From an uncultured Dehalococcoidia bacterium (GTDB lineage: Bacteria > Chloroflexota > Dehalococcoidia > Lucifugimonadales > UBA3495), in the NCBI GenBank assembly GCA_951813535.1, contig OX638345.1:2353158-2417157 (forward strand): 64,000 nucleotides of DNA, in the 5' to 3' direction. The notes beneath the pieces are model-generated. The model was not told the origin of the DNA. It did no database searches and saw only the letters and a list, made by a program, of their open reading frames with translations. How positions within the stretch are numbered: the stretch's first letter is position 1; every line of letters starts with the position of its first letter. Shown piece by piece: positions 34,957 through 45,012 of this stretch. Both the position numbers and the translations under genes were made by a program.

Positions 34957-36645
34957 CTAGTATTTCCTCTCCTCCGGCGTCCACTTGGTTATGGTTACCG
35001 GCAATTCGGATGTTATGGGTCCCCCGTCGCCCTTGGTCAGGACGATGTGGTGCAGCCATTCTTCGTCGTTCCGCTCCGGGTAGTCGGTGCGGAACTGCGC
35101 GCCCCGGCTTTCTTTGCGGTCCAGCGCTCCGACCGCGATGGTGTCGGCGCAGTCCAGCATGTACCCCAACTCCAGCGCGAAAATCAGGTCGGTGTTGAAG
35201 TTCTTGCCCTTGTTGTGGACCGGAACGTTCTCGTATCGGCGGCGCAGCTGGTGGAGGTCGTCGATGGTCTCCTCGATGCCTTCTTCGTTGCGGAAAACCG
35301 CCACGTTGCGGTTCATCGATTCGCCCATTTCGCGGCGAATTGCCGACCAGCGGTCCCCATTCTCGGGACGGTCCAGCATCTCCTGGATCCGGCGGCGTTC
35401 GCGATTCAGCGTGCCATTGATGTCGAATTCGGGAAAGCTCATGTCGCGCGTGAATTCCGACGCGTGGTTGCCTGACCGTTCCCCAAATACGATGGTGTCC
35501 AGGAGGGAATTGGCTCCCAGCCTGTTTCCGCCGTGCACGCTCACGTTGGCGCATTCTCCGGCGGCGTACACGCCGTTCAGGTTGGTTCGGCCCTCGATGT
35601 CCGTCTTGATCCCGCCCATGATGTAATGCATGCCGGGGCGGATCGGAATGGGCTCCCGGATCATGTCAGTTCCCGCCAGGTCGATGCCGATCTCTCTGAT
35701 CTGGCTGAGCTTTTCCATGATCAGGGCCTCACCGAGGTGGGTACAGTCCAGGTACACGCACCCGTCAACGCCGTTGCCCCCGTTGATCTCCGTCTGTTCC
35801 GCCCGGGACACCACGTCTCGGGAAGCCAGTTCCATCATGTTGGGAGCGTACCTCTCCATGAACCGGTTCCCGTCTTTGTCTCGAAGGTAGGCGCCTTCCC
35901 CGCGAGCCGCTTCAGAAATCAACACACCGCTGCCGGCCAGTGTGGTGGGATGGTATTGCACCATCTCCATGTCCATCAGTTGTCCGCCCGCGTTGTAAAC
36001 CAACCCCATGCCATCGCCGGTGACGATGAGCGCATTGGTGCTGGGCTCGAACAGCCGCCCGCAGCCGCCGGTGGCGAGGATGACCGATTTCGCTCGGATC
36101 AGATGCAGTTCGCCAGTGCGGATCTCCAACGCGATGACGCCCGCCGCCTGCCCGTCTTCCATGATCAGGGCGGTGACAAACCATTCCTCGTAGCGTTGCA
36201 CGCCCGACTTGATCAACTGCTCGAACATCACGTGAAGCAGGGCCTGCCCCGTGAAGTCACCCACGAAAAAGGTGCGTGCCCGCCGCTGGCCGCCGAAAGC
36301 TCTGGTGCCCAACCGGCCGTCATCGTCGCGGTTGAAGGTGACGCCCATGTGCTCCATGTCGATCAGCGACGCGCCCGCCTGACGGCACATCACTTCGATG
36401 GCGTCCTGGTCTCCCAGGAAGTCGCTGCCTTTGATGGTGTCATAGGCGTGGTCCTCCCAGTCGTCGCCCCTATCGAGCAGCGCGGCGTTGATGCCGCCCT
36501 GGGCCGCGTTGGAATGACTGCGCACCGGATGAACCTTGCTGATGATGGCGGTGTTCGCGCCCCCGGCCCGCGCCGCAATCGCGGCCCGCATACCGGCCAG
36601 ACCTGCGCCGACCACCAACACGTCGTGTTGCAAAACCTCTGCCAT
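34957..36645 (-). CDS. sdhA: succinate dehydrogenase/fumarate reductase flavoprotein subunit
   Basis: The 562-residue catalytic subunit oxidises succinate to fumarate. It has the FAD fold [15 protein letters not shown], the covalent-flavin histidine region [18 protein letters not shown], substrate-binding [23 protein letters not shown], the catalytic arginine region in [17 protein letters not shown] and [37 protein letters not shown] precedes the ATG. It is the first gene of sdhA-sdhB-CCG subunit. Confidence 0.95.
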   Translation of the reverse strand: MAEVLQHDVLVVGAGLAGMRAAIAARAGGANTAIISKVHPVRSHSNAAQGGINAALLDRGDDWEDHAYDTIKGSDFLGDQDAIEVMCRQAGASLIDMEHMGVTFNRDDDGRLGTRAFGGQRRARTFFVGDFTGQALLHVMFEQLIKSGVQRYEEWFVTALIMEDGQAAGVIALEIRTGELHLIRAKSVILATGGCGRLFEPSTNALIVTGDGMGLVYNAGGQLMDMEMVQYHPTTLAGSGVLISEAARGEGAYLRDKDGNRFMERYAPNMMELASRDVVSRAEQTEINGGNGVDGCVYLDCTHLGEALIMEKLSQIREIGIDLAGTDMIREPIPIRPGMHYIMGGIKTDIEGRTNLNGVYAAGECANVSVHGGNRLGANSLLDTIVFGERSGNHASEFTRDMSFPEFDINGTLNRERRRIQEMLDRPENGDRWSAIRREMGESMNRNVAVFRNEEGIEETIDDLHQLRRRYENVPVHNKGKNFNTDLIFALELGYMLDCADTIAVGALDRKESRGAQFRTDYPERNDEEWLHHIVLTKGDGGPITSELPVTITKWTPEERKY

Positions 36646-36722
36646 GTGTGTTTTCCTCCGGCCGGGTGCCGCACAGTCCGGCGGTTGATGGCGCTCACAA
36701 GCGGCGCGCCATTTGGCGGCGG

Positions 36723-37271
36723 CTAATTATCGCCCATAAACCGCATCGCTAGCAACAACGCGCTTATGCTCTTCGCGTCTCGTATCGATCCGTCGCCGAT
36801 CAACCCCGCCACTCGATCCATCGCAACGGTCCGCACGTCGATGAACTCGTCGTCGTCAGCCGTCAGCCTGGCCGGCTTCAGATCCCTCGCCAGGAATACA
36901 TGAATGCGTTGCGTGCATAGCGCGGGCTCGGTGTAGAAAGTGGCCAAGGGGTCCAGTCGTCCCGCGGTGTGTCCGATCTCTTCTTGCATTTCTCTGAGCG
37001 CGGCGGCTTCCGGCTTTTCGCCCAGCTGCATCTTGCCGGCTGGCGCTTCCAGCAAGAACTCCTCGGCCGGCTTCCGGAATTGACGAACCAGCAACACTGT
37101 GCCATCCAAAAACAGTGGCACCACGCAGACCGAGGACGGGTATTCGACGATTGCCGACGTGCGTCTTCCGCCGCCCTCCAGAAGGACGGTGTCTTCCCTG
37201 AGGTTGATAAACTCGCCCCGGTAGACCCAGCGCGATCCGGTTGGCGTCGGCCTCTCTGGTTTGCTCGCCAT
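36723..37271 (-). CDS. NUDIX hydrolase, ADP-ribose pyrophosphatase-like (copy 1)
   Basis: A 182-residue NUDIX protein. The box G(x5)E(x7)REUxEExGU is complete: [23 protein letters not shown]. The N-terminal [15 protein letters not shown] and the [19 protein letters not shown] segment are typical of ADP-ribose pyrophosphatases, which cleave ADP-ribose to AMP and ribose phosphate. I took ATG 37271; TTG 37295 would overlap the upstream paralogue. It is the second of two tandem copies. Confidence 0.85.
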   Translation of the reverse strand: MASKPERPTPTGSRWVYRGEFINLREDTVLLEGGGRRTSAIVEYPSSVCVVPLFLDGTVLLVRQFRKPAEEFLLEAPAGKMQLGEKPEAAALREMQEEIGHTAGRLDPLATFYTEPALCTQRIHVFLARDLKPARLTADDDEFIDVRTVAMDRVAGLIGDGSIRDAKSISALLLAMRFMGDN

Positions 37272-37281
37272 TTCTCGAGGG

Positions 37282-37830
37282 CTAATCAGAGCCAAGGGTT
37301 CTCGCCGCCAGCAGCATCGATGCCACGCTTTTGGCGTCCTGAACCTGGCCGGAAGCGATTACATCCAGAACTTCGGACAGTGGCACCCGGACCACCTCGA
37401 TGAATTCATCCTCGTCTGAGTCCAGGTTCGCCGGCCTCAGACCCGTGGCCAGAAATGCGTACATGTACTCCGAGCACCAACCCGGGGCCAGCCAGAACGC
37501 GCTCAACGACTCGAGCCGGTCGGCGGTGTGGCCGATCTCCTCCTGCAACTCTCGGCGGGTTGCGTCTTCGGGAGATTCTCCCTCTTCGATCCCTCCCGCC
37601 GGAACCTCCAGGAGAAAGCCGTCCGTGGGTTTCCGGTACTGTCGCACCATCAGGATATTGCCGTCAGCATCCACCGGCACCACGCAAATCGACGGCGCGT
37701 GGTCCACTATTTCCCGCGTGCTCTCACGACCGTTTTGCAACCGGACCGTATCTACGCGGACTTCGATGATCCGTCCGCTGTAGATGTGGCGTGACGAGAT
37801 GGTGGGTTCGTTGTCCGGAAATGTGGTCAT
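37282..37830 (-). CDS. NUDIX hydrolase, ADP-ribose pyrophosphatase-like (copy 2)
   Basis: Also 182 residues, a paralogue of the gene that follows it. The NUDIX box reads GGIEEGESPEDATRRELQEEIGH with all catalytic positions. It has YSGRIIEVRVDTVRLQNGRE at the N-terminus and MVRQYRKPTDGFLLEVPAG before the box. It begins 11 bases after nadK stop on the same strand, so nucleotide (NAD-related) metabolism fits: ADP-ribose arises from NAD turnover. Which substrates the two copies divide is unknown. Confidence 0.85.
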   Translation of the reverse strand: MTTFPDNEPTISSRHIYSGRIIEVRVDTVRLQNGRESTREIVDHAPSICVVPVDADGNILMVRQYRKPTDGFLLEVPAGGIEEGESPEDATRRELQEEIGHTADRLESLSAFWLAPGWCSEYMYAFLATGLRPANLDSDEDEFIEVVRVPLSEVLDVIASGQVQDAKSVASMLLAARTLGSD

Positions 37831-37841
37831 TGCGTCCGTGC

Positions 37842-38693
37842 CTAGCGTCCCTGCTGGCCGAAGCCCAGCCGTCGCGTCAGTGTCGCCCAGAAGTAGTTGT
37901 GCTCGTTGGCCCGCAGGAATCTCGCCCGGTAGGGACTGCGCGTGATCCGCACCCAGTCGCCCGGTTCAATCGGATGGTTCTCGAACCCATCCACGCTGAT
38001 GATCGCTTCCTGAGAACCTTCCAGATGAAAATCCACGCTGCTGGTCGGCCGCAGGACCAGAGTGGTTGTCAAACCAACGTGTGACGCCAGCGGAGTCAGC
38101 ACGACATCGTCAGAAAGCGGGTCCACGATCGGTCCGCCGGCGGCGAAACTGTATCCGGTGCTGCCCGTCGCGGTCGCCAGGATTACCCCGTCAGCGCGGA
38201 AGGTGGACACGTCCGCGCCGTCGATAACCGCGCGCACCGTGATCACGCGGGAAACTCGGCTTCGGGATAGCACCACATCATTCAGTGCGTGGTACGGACC
38301 TTCTGCTGTCGACTCCTCATCGTCGCCTCGCCGGTATACCGTCGCCATGAGCATGCTGTGCTCGGAAACCCGCATGCCGCCATCCAGGTAACGCGGCAAT
38401 TGCTCCATCACGCCAGGCACGGTCAACTCAGTCATAAATCCCAATCGGCCCATGTTGATGCCGAGCAACGGGATGCCGCGGGGCGCGATGGCCCGATTGA
38501 CTCTCAAGATCGTTCCATCGCCGCCGATGGTGATCACGAGGTCGGTCTCCCTCGCCCGCTGGTTCAGATCCTCGGCGTCTTCCGCGCGCAGGATCCAGCT
38601 GTTCGCGCCGAGGTTCAGTTCGCCCACAATGGCGTGGGCCAGATCCAGCGCCTCTGGAATCAGATCGTTGTACGCGATGCCGACCGTCTTCAT
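37842..38693 (-). CDS. nadK: NAD kinase
   Basis: NadK phosphorylates NAD to NADP. The 283-residue protein has the catalytic GGDGTILRVNRAIA motif (residues about 61-74), PLLGINMGRLGFMTEL, and the substrate loop ATATGSTGYSFAAGGPIVDPL. The start is placed at ATG 38693 (MKTVGIAYND); an earlier in-frame start would lie inside nuoN. It follows nuoN with 22 bases between and shares its direction, so it may be read from the nuo transcript. Confidence 0.92.
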   Translation of the reverse strand: MKTVGIAYNDLIPEALDLAHAIVGELNLGANSWILRAEDAEDLNQRARETDLVITIGGDGTILRVNRAIAPRGIPLLGINMGRLGFMTELTVPGVMEQLPRYLDGGMRVSEHSMLMATVYRRGDDEESTAEGPYHALNDVVLSRSRVSRVITVRAVIDGADVSTFRADGVILATATGSTGYSFAAGGPIVDPLSDDVVLTPLASHVGLTTTLVLRPTSSVDFHLEGSQEAIISVDGFENHPIEPGDWVRITRSPYRARFLRANEHNYFWATLTRRLGFGQQGR

Positions 38694-38715
38694 TTCCGCA
38701 AGCCCGCCCTGATCC

Positions 38716-40230
38716 TTACCCGCCGACCAGCAGAACGACTGCCGCCTGTTCTGCAACTCCCAGAATGGCGCCCGGCGCCACTCCCAGCCAGATCATGCAC
38801 AGGGCAGCCACTCCCAACGCTACGTTCACCGGCCAGGAACCGCCCAATCGCTCCGTGTGGATCGCCGGCTGCAGGAACATCACCTTGATCACGCGCAGAT
38901 AATAGTAGGCCGATACCACGCTGTTCACCACGCCGATGATCACGAGCCACGTCATCAGCGACTCCCCGGTGTTGATGGCAGCGGCAAAGATGTAGATCTT
39001 TGCGATGAATATGCTGGTGGGCGGCACGCCGATCAGCGCGATCAACGCCAGCGCCAGTGCAATGGCCAGGAACGGAGCCCGCCTCAGCATTCCAGCGTAG
39101 TCCTCGATTTCATCGCTGTTGATCCGGTTCCCGATGCACACGATGGCGAAAAAGGCAGTCAAATTCGCGGCAGTGTAGGCCGCCAGGTAGAACAGCACGC
39201 TGCTGGGTCCGAATGTGGCCGACTCGTCGCCCACGGTGGCGACGGCGGCAACGCCAACCAGGATGTAACCCGCATGGGCAATGGTGCTGTAGCCGAACAT
39301 CCGCTTGATGTTCCGCTGCGCTATCGCCACCAGGTTGCCTATCGTCATGGACAACGCGGCCAAACCGGCCAGGAGTACCCACCAGTCGCCGCCCAGCGCG
39401 TCGAATCCGATGTAGAAGACCCTTAGCACCAGGGCAAACGCGGCTGCCTTGCTCGCCACCGACAGAAAGGCGACCATCGGCGTCGGCGCCCCCTCGTACA
39501 CATCCGGCACCCACATCTGGAATGGCGCCGCCGACATTTTGAAACCGAACCCGGCCAGCAACAGCACTACCGCCAGCAGGACCGCCATGCTGCCGAAGGG
39601 CAATGGCCCTGACTGTGGACTGGCCGCCAGCGCCATGGCTATTTCATCCAGGCGGGTGCTTCCGGTGAACCCGTAGATGAGGGCCATGCCATAGAGCATC
39701 ACCGCGCTGCTGATTGCGCCGACGATGAGGAACTTCATTCCGGCCTCGCTGGAACGCGCGTTGGGCAGGAACGCTGCCAACGCGGCCAGGGGCAGGGTGG
39801 TCAGTTCCAGCGCGATGTAAATCGAGATCAATTCGTTGGCTGCGGCCAGCAGCATCATTCCCGTGGCCGACAGCAGCATGAGGCCGAAGTATTCCCCCTG
39901 CAACCGCTCCATGCGCCGTACGTAATCGTTGGACACCAGGACCACGAGTCCGACGGCCGCCAGGATCAAGAAGTTGAAAAACAGCGCAAACCGGTCGATC
40001 GACAGCGTATAGAGAATTACCGACCCCTCAGCGGTCAACTCACTGGCTCCGCTGCTGGTCAGGTCCGCCAGCTGCCACGCGCTCAATGCCGCCGGCGCTG
40101 CCAACCCGACAAACGCCAGCCCTACCAGCAAACCGGTGCGGCGGGTGACCAGATCGGCGACTATAACCAGCATGGCCAAAGCGGCCAGGGCCAGATAGGG
40201 CGATACCAGGTAGAGGTCGTATGCTGTCAT
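38716..40230 (-). CDS. nuoN: NADH-quinone oxidoreductase subunit N
   Basis: A 504-residue proton-pumping membrane subunit of complex I. It shows about 14 hydrophobic segments, an internal STIAHAGYILVGVAA element with the conserved histidine, and the GFGFKMSAAPFQMWVPDVYEGAPTP motif with the lysine on the proton path. It is the last gene of the nuo operon, after nuoM. Confidence 0.95.
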   Translation of the reverse strand: MTAYDLYLVSPYLALAALAMLVIVADLVTRRTGLLVGLAFVGLAAPAALSAWQLADLTSSGASELTAEGSVILYTLSIDRFALFFNFLILAAVGLVVLVSNDYVRRMERLQGEYFGLMLLSATGMMLLAAANELISIYIALELTTLPLAALAAFLPNARSSEAGMKFLIVGAISSAVMLYGMALIYGFTGSTRLDEIAMALAASPQSGPLPFGSMAVLLAVVLLLAGFGFKMSAAPFQMWVPDVYEGAPTPMVAFLSVASKAAAFALVLRVFYIGFDALGGDWWVLLAGLAALSMTIGNLVAIAQRNIKRMFGYSTIAHAGYILVGVAAVATVGDESATFGPSSVLFYLAAYTAANLTAFFAIVCIGNRINSDEIEDYAGMLRRAPFLAIALALALIALIGVPPTSIFIAKIYIFAAAINTGESLMTWLVIIGVVNSVVSAYYYLRVIKVMFLQPAIHTERLGGSWPVNVALGVAALCMIWLGVAPGAILGVAEQAAVVLLVGG

Positions 40231-40250
40231 TGCGCGTCCGGACTCTGATT

Positions 40251-41789
40251 TTAGCGGCTGACGCCGGCCAGCCCTGCGTTGTACCCGCTCACTATGGGTT
40301 CCAAGCCGTCGCGGAACACGTCGGTCAACCAGGCCGGGTAGACGCCGACCGCGACGATGCTGATGACCAGCAGCGCCACCGGCACCAGTTCCACCGGAGC
40401 AGCGTCGGTCAGGTTATCCCAACGCGCCGGCCGGGGCCCGAACAGAGTGCGCTGCAACATCCACAGGATATACCCGGCGGCCAGGATGATCCCCAGCACC
40501 GCCAGTATCGTCAGCGCCGGGAACGCCCGGAACGCGCCGAAGAAAACCAGCAGCTCCGACACGAACCCGCTCAACAACGGCAACCCCAGAGAAGCGGCCC
40601 CTGCGATCAGGAACGCACCGGCCAGCATCGGCATACGGTTCGCGAGACCGCCCAGGTCCGGTATGTGCCTGGTGTGCGTCTGCTCGTACAGGATGCCCAC
40701 CGCGACGAACAATAACCCGGTGATCGTGCCGTGGGTGAATAGTTGCATTGCCGCTCCGGTCAGGCCGGCGTCGCTGAGCGCGCCACCAACCACCGCGACC
40801 GAACCCAGGCCGATCAGCACCAATCCCATGTGGCTGACGCTGGAATACGCAATAAGCCTCTTCAGGTCGGTTTGCCGCATCGTGACCACCGCTCCGTAAA
40901 GAACGCTGATCACGCCAAGCGCGACGATCGGCAACGCGAATTGCTGCAACTGTTCCGGAAACATTCCCGCGTTGATCCGCAGCAGGCCATATCCGCCCAT
41001 CTTCAGCATCACACCGGCCAGCATCACGCTGCCGGCCGTCGGCGCGTCGGTGTGGGCGTCCGGCAGCCAGGTGTGCACCGGCCAGGTGGGCAGTTTGACC
41101 GCAAAGGCGATGAAGAACAGCCAGAACAGGAGACCCATCGGCAACGCGGCCCGGGACGCATCCAGCGCGCCTCCCGGCTCCAGGAGTCGCGTCATGTCAA
41201 AGCTGCCCACGCCGGCGCTGACGAACACCCCCACAATGGCGACCAGCATGAAAGCCGAGCCCAGGATCGTGAAGATCAGGAACTTCATCGCGGAGTATTC
41301 GCGCCGGCCCGTGCCCCAGGTTGAAATCAGCAGATACATCGGAATCAGCTCGACTTCCCAGAATAGGAAGAACAGCAGGAAGTCCAGAGCCGTGAACACG
41401 CCCAGAACGGCGGTCTGGAGAACGAACAGCCAGATGAAATACTCGCGAACGCGGTTGCTGATGTGGAAGGAAACGAACACCGCGCACAGGCCCAGCAGTC
41501 CGGTCAGCATCACCAGCGGGGCGCTGATCCCGTCCACCCCCAACAAGTAGCTGGCCTGCACCGTATCTGTGGTTATCCAGTCAAACCGGTCAACCAGCTG
41601 GAACCGTTCACCGCCTCGCTGGAACAGCGCAAATACGACGACTGACAAGACCAGGTCGGCGGCGGCCACGGCGGCAGCGAACCAGCGAACGTTCCGATCA
41701 CCTCGAACCAGTCCTACTGCCAGCAGCAGCGCTGCGACGGCGGGCAGGAAAACGGTGGCGGTCAACAGGCCGCTGAATCCGGTCGGCAT
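40251..41789 (-). CDS. nuoM: NADH-quinone oxidoreductase subunit M
   Basis: A 512-residue antiporter-like subunit. Motifs: FFLFWEVELIPMYLLISTWG (conserved Glu), FAVKLPTWPVHTWLPDAHTDAPTAGSVMLAGVMLK (conserved Lys and proton channel), and SSVSHMGLVLIGLGSV. Spacing of seven bases after nuoL and 20 before nuoN supports one transcript. Confidence 0.95.
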   Translation of the reverse strand: MPTGFSGLLTATVFLPAVAALLLAVGLVRGDRNVRWFAAAVAAADLVLSVVVFALFQRGGERFQLVDRFDWITTDTVQASYLLGVDGISAPLVMLTGLLGLCAVFVSFHISNRVREYFIWLFVLQTAVLGVFTALDFLLFFLFWEVELIPMYLLISTWGTGRREYSAMKFLIFTILGSAFMLVAIVGVFVSAGVGSFDMTRLLEPGGALDASRAALPMGLLFWLFFIAFAVKLPTWPVHTWLPDAHTDAPTAGSVMLAGVMLKMGGYGLLRINAGMFPEQLQQFALPIVALGVISVLYGAVVTMRQTDLKRLIAYSSVSHMGLVLIGLGSVAVVGGALSDAGLTGAAMQLFTHGTITGLLFVAVGILYEQTHTRHIPDLGGLANRMPMLAGAFLIAGAASLGLPLLSGFVSELLVFFGAFRAFPALTILAVLGIILAAGYILWMLQRTLFGPRPARWDNLTDAAPVELVPVALLVISIVAVGVYPAWLTDVFRDGLEPIVSGYNAGLAGVSR

Positions 41790-41795
41790 ACGGGT

Positions 41796-43832
41796 TTATC
41801 CAAACGCCAGGTACAGAACGATGATCAGCAACCCGCCGGCGGCAGCTATCAGCGGATAAGTTTGCACCTGTCCGTTTTGCGCCAGCGCGAGCAGGCTTCC
41901 CATGTTGCGGGAAACCCAGCCCACCAGGCCGACTATTCCATCCACGATATTGCGGTCTATCCAGTCGGTTATCGCGGCAACCGTCCGATAGAAAACCCGG
42001 CCCACGATGACGCCTTCGTAGAGATCGTCCATGTAATACCGTTGGGCCAGCAAGGTGTGCAATATACCGCCTCTACTCAACGGATCCGTTGCAAGGAACG
42101 GACGTGGCCAGGCGTAGGCGAGCACGGCGAGACCGATGCCGCCAATTGCTACAGCGTTGGATATGATGGCTATTGCGATGCTGAACGGGGGTGCGTGATG
42201 CCCATCGTGCAGACCCGAAGCGAAGTATTCCGTCAGCCAGTGCGAGGGTATCAACCCAAAGATGCTGTTCACGCCGATCGGGTTCGCCAGCCAGCCGGCT
42301 ACCACCGCGCTGAAACCCAGGATCCCCATGGGGATGACCATCACCATGGGCGATTCGCCCAGATGCACGTGGTGAGTGACGCCGGTGGGCGCCGGTTCTC
42401 CGGCCTCCTCCGTGTCATGCAGCTCGCGTTCTCCCCCGCCTCGGAACTCGCCGTGGAAGGTGAGATGCACCATGCGGAAGGTGTAGAACGCCGTCAACAA
42501 CACGCCCACCAGGAGCATCGCGAAAACCAACAGGCTGATCGCCGCCGGCACGGGCCCGCCGGCCAGCCACGACTCCAGCAGGATCTCGTCCTTGCTCCAA
42601 AAACCGGCAAGCGGGAAGATGCCGATCAGGCTCAACGCCCCGATCACCGTAAGCCAATAGGTTCCCGGCATCGCCTTCCGGAGTCCGCCCATATACATCA
42701 TGTTGAAGGTGCCGGCGGCGTGGTTCACGCTGCCCGCCCCGAGGAAAAGAAGGGCCTTGAAGAAGGCGTGGGTGAACAGGTGGAACAGGGCGGCGTTGTA
42801 CGCGCCCACTCCCAAGGCCGCCATCATGTAGCCCAGTTGGCTGACCGTAGAATAGGCCATGACGCGTTTGATGTCGTTGGCCGCCAGGCCCATGGTCGCG
42901 GCGAAAACCGCGGTAAACGCCCCGATCAGGGCGACGACCATCATCGCGGTCTCTGACTCTGCGAACACCGGGAAGAACCGTCCCACCAGGAAGACGCCGG
43001 CCGCAACCATGGTCGCCGCGTGGATCAGCGCGCTCACCGGGGTCGGGCCCTCCATCGCGTCAGGGAGCCAGGTGTGCAACGGGAACTGTCCGCTCTTTCC
43101 CGCCGCGCCGGCGAAGAGGCCCAGGCAAAGCCACAGCAGCGCGCCGCCGGCCACGATGCCGGCTCCGCCCGCCGCTATCGGAGCAGCGGCCTCCCAGATG
43201 TGCGGGATGTGCAGGGCGTTGAGCCCGTGCGCGGCGAAACCGTCCGCCTGGAAGAAAAGGTAGATTATGGCCAACAGGAAGCCCACGTCACCGATGCGCG
43301 TGATGATGAACGCCTTCTTTGCGGCCGCCGCGGCCGAGGGCCGGTCGTGCCAGAAGCCGATCAACAGGTAGGACGACAACCCCACCAGTTCCCAGAACAC
43401 GTACATCTGCACGACGTTGACCGCCAGCACCAGCCCGATCATCGACGCGCTGAACAACGACATGTACGCATAATAGCGAGCGAAGCTCTCGTCGCCGTCC
43501 ATGTATCCCATCGAGTAGATCTGGACCATCAGGCTGACGCCGGTTACCACCACCAGCATGACGTTGGTTAAGGGGTCCAGCAGCAACCCAACTTCGATCG
43601 CCGCCGATCCCAGGTCCAGCCACAGGTAAGGCGCGAAGTCGTAAACCTCGCCGTGGGCCGACGATCGCAGCAGCCAGACCGACAGGATGAACCCGATGCC
43701 CAACGCTGCTATCGTGATGTAGCCGGCGCTCTTGGCGAACGCCGGGCCCAGCGGGCGGATGACTAACCCGATCAGCAGGAAAGACGCCACCGGCAGCAGG
43801 AAGATTGCCCAAACCAGGGATTCGGTCAGCAT
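41796..43832 (-). CDS. nuoL: NADH-quinone oxidoreductase subunit L
   Basis: A 678-residue distal antiporter-like subunit with the long C-terminal helix region. Motifs: YVFWELVGLSSYLLIGFW, GKSGQFPLHTWLPDAMEGPTPVSALIHAATMVAAG and YSTVSQLGYMMAALGVGAYN. The C-terminal lateral part (residues about 560-678) is present, ending in a hydrophobic segment. It is preceded by the DUF2007-type gene. Confidence 0.95.
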   Translation of the reverse strand: MLTESLVWAIFLLPVASFLLIGLVIRPLGPAFAKSAGYITIAALGIGFILSVWLLRSSAHGEVYDFAPYLWLDLGSAAIEVGLLLDPLTNVMLVVVTGVSLMVQIYSMGYMDGDESFARYYAYMSLFSASMIGLVLAVNVVQMYVFWELVGLSSYLLIGFWHDRPSAAAAAKKAFIITRIGDVGFLLAIIYLFFQADGFAAHGLNALHIPHIWEAAAPIAAGGAGIVAGGALLWLCLGLFAGAAGKSGQFPLHTWLPDAMEGPTPVSALIHAATMVAAGVFLVGRFFPVFAESETAMMVVALIGAFTAVFAATMGLAANDIKRVMAYSTVSQLGYMMAALGVGAYNAALFHLFTHAFFKALLFLGAGSVNHAAGTFNMMYMGGLRKAMPGTYWLTVIGALSLIGIFPLAGFWSKDEILLESWLAGGPVPAAISLLVFAMLLVGVLLTAFYTFRMVHLTFHGEFRGGGERELHDTEEAGEPAPTGVTHHVHLGESPMVMVIPMGILGFSAVVAGWLANPIGVNSIFGLIPSHWLTEYFASGLHDGHHAPPFSIAIAIISNAVAIGGIGLAVLAYAWPRPFLATDPLSRGGILHTLLAQRYYMDDLYEGVIVGRVFYRTVAAITDWIDRNIVDGIVGLVGWVSRNMGSLLALAQNGQVQTYPLIAAAGGLLIIVLYLAFG

Positions 43833-43845
43833 GTTCCGGCGGTCC

Positions 43846-44040
43846 TCACAGCTTCCTCACGATCTCTTCCGCCACGTGCTCCCGTCCCTTGGGCACGTAA
43901 ATTACGAAGGGGATGCGCTCGCTCCAATCGCGGATATCGCCGTCCGGCAGGATGCGACTGGGCAGGCCTTCGGCCTCCAGCACTTCCTTCCAGATTTCTG
44001 CCGCCATCAGATTGGGGGCGCGTTTGAACTCTACCCACAT
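43846..44040 (-). CDS. small DUF2007-like protein inside the nuo operon
   Basis: A 64-residue protein MWVEFKRAPNLMAAEIW... with a predicted compact alpha/beta fold (IPFVIYVPKGREHVAEEIV at the end). It resembles the putative signal-transducing DUF2007 family. It lies between nuoK and nuoL, 13 bases before the nuoL start, so it is co-transcribed with complex I. Function unknown; an assembly or regulatory role is inference. Confidence 0.7.
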   Translation of the reverse strand: MWVEFKRAPNLMAAEIWKEVLEAEGLPSRILPDGDIRDWSERIPFVIYVPKGREHVAEEIVRKL

Positions 44041-44093
44041 GGTTGAAGAATGAACTGCGTTGTTCCGAATGCGGATGCTGGGGAGTGATGATT

Positions 44094-44423
44094 TCAGTGA
44101 CGCAGCGTCGCGGCGTCCGTCAGGTCGACGCTTTCGTTGGATCGGAATACGGCAAACACTATACCCAGACCCAACGCGATCTCCGCCGCGGCGACCGTGA
44201 TGATGAACACGGCGAATACTTGCCCGGTGAACACCGCTGATAGCTGTTCCTGGACCGCGTACGGCGCAACATACCTCCCCAATGCCACCAGCGTCAGGTT
44301 AACTCCGTTGAACATCAACTCGATCGACATCAACACCGCTATGAAATTCCGCCGCGCCAGCGCCCCGTAGAGGCCGATGCAGAAGATTATCGCGGCGACA
44401 ATCAGGAGCGATTCGAGCGTCAA
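44094..44423 (-). CDS. nuoK: NADH-quinone oxidoreductase subunit K
   Basis: A 109-residue subunit with three membrane helices. It has the conserved NFIAVLMSIELMFNGVNLTLVAL with its membrane glutamate, and VFIITVAAAEIALGLGIVFAVFR with the second one. A TTG start is used at 44423, with GGGAG eight bases upstream; the frame is open further but overlaps nuoJ. The C-terminus is slightly longer than usual. Confidence 0.93.
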   Translation of the reverse strand: MTLESLLIVAAIIFCIGLYGALARRNFIAVLMSIELMFNGVNLTLVALGRYVAPYAVQEQLSAVFTGQVFAVFIITVAAAEIALGLGIVFAVFRSNESVDLTDAATLRH

Positions 44424-44427
44424 TGCC

Positions 44428-45012
44428 TTATCTCCCGCGGCCTCGCGCCAGCGCCAAACCGCCGATCGCGGCGCCCAGCAACAGCAGCGATACTGCCTCA
44501 AACGGTAGCACGAAGTTGCCGATCAGCAGGTCGGCCAACCCGCCACTGCTCACGCTCTCTACCTCCGCGGGCGTCAAGCCGGCCGAGGTCAAATCGGAGG
44601 CGTTGGGTATGCCAACCGCCTGAGTCTGAGCCAACTGGGCCTTGGCCTCCAGCCCGGCTCCGGAAAGGGTAGTCCAGTCGGTGGAAACCGCGGTAGCGAT
44701 CATCGCCGCCAGCAGCAGTGCGGATATCACCGCGGCAGGGATCTGCAGACGGTTGGGCGCGTTGCCCTGCTGCACATCGCGAGTGAGCATAACCGCGAAG
44801 ATGAACAGCACCGCGATGGCCCCGACGTAAATCAGGATTTGTACCACCGCCAGGAACTCGGCGTTCATCATCACGAACAGGCCGCCCACCGCCACGAAGG
44901 CCGTCGCCAGCAACAGGGCCCCGCGGAAAAGGTCGCGAACCAGCACGACGCCCAACGCGCCCGCGATGGCAACCACCGACAGAACCCAGAACACGATGTG
45001 CTCAAACCACAT
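44428..45012 (-). CDS. nuoJ: NADH-quinone oxidoreductase subunit J
   Basis: A 194-residue membrane subunit with five helices: LSVVAIAGALGVVLVRDLFRGALLLATAFVAVGGLFVMMNAEFLAVVQILIYVGAIAVLFIFAVMLT in sections of about 20 residues. VQILIYVGAIAVLFIF is the pi-bulge helix of the family. Its start immediately follows the nuoI stop, and its stop is four bases before nuoK. Confidence 0.93.
   Translation of the reverse strand: MWFEHIVFWVLSVVAIAGALGVVLVRDLFRGALLLATAFVAVGGLFVMMNAEFLAVVQILIYVGAIAVLFIFAVMLTRDVQQGNAPNRLQIPAAVISALLLAAMIATAVSTDWTTLSGAGLEAKAQLAQTQAVGIPNASDLTSAGLTPAEVESVSSGGLADLLIGNFVLPFEAVSLLLLGAAIGGLALARGRGR

Noticed and set aside
35533-36726. 397-codon plus-strand frame opposite sdhA
   Set aside because: Antisense shadow of sdhA with no independent support.
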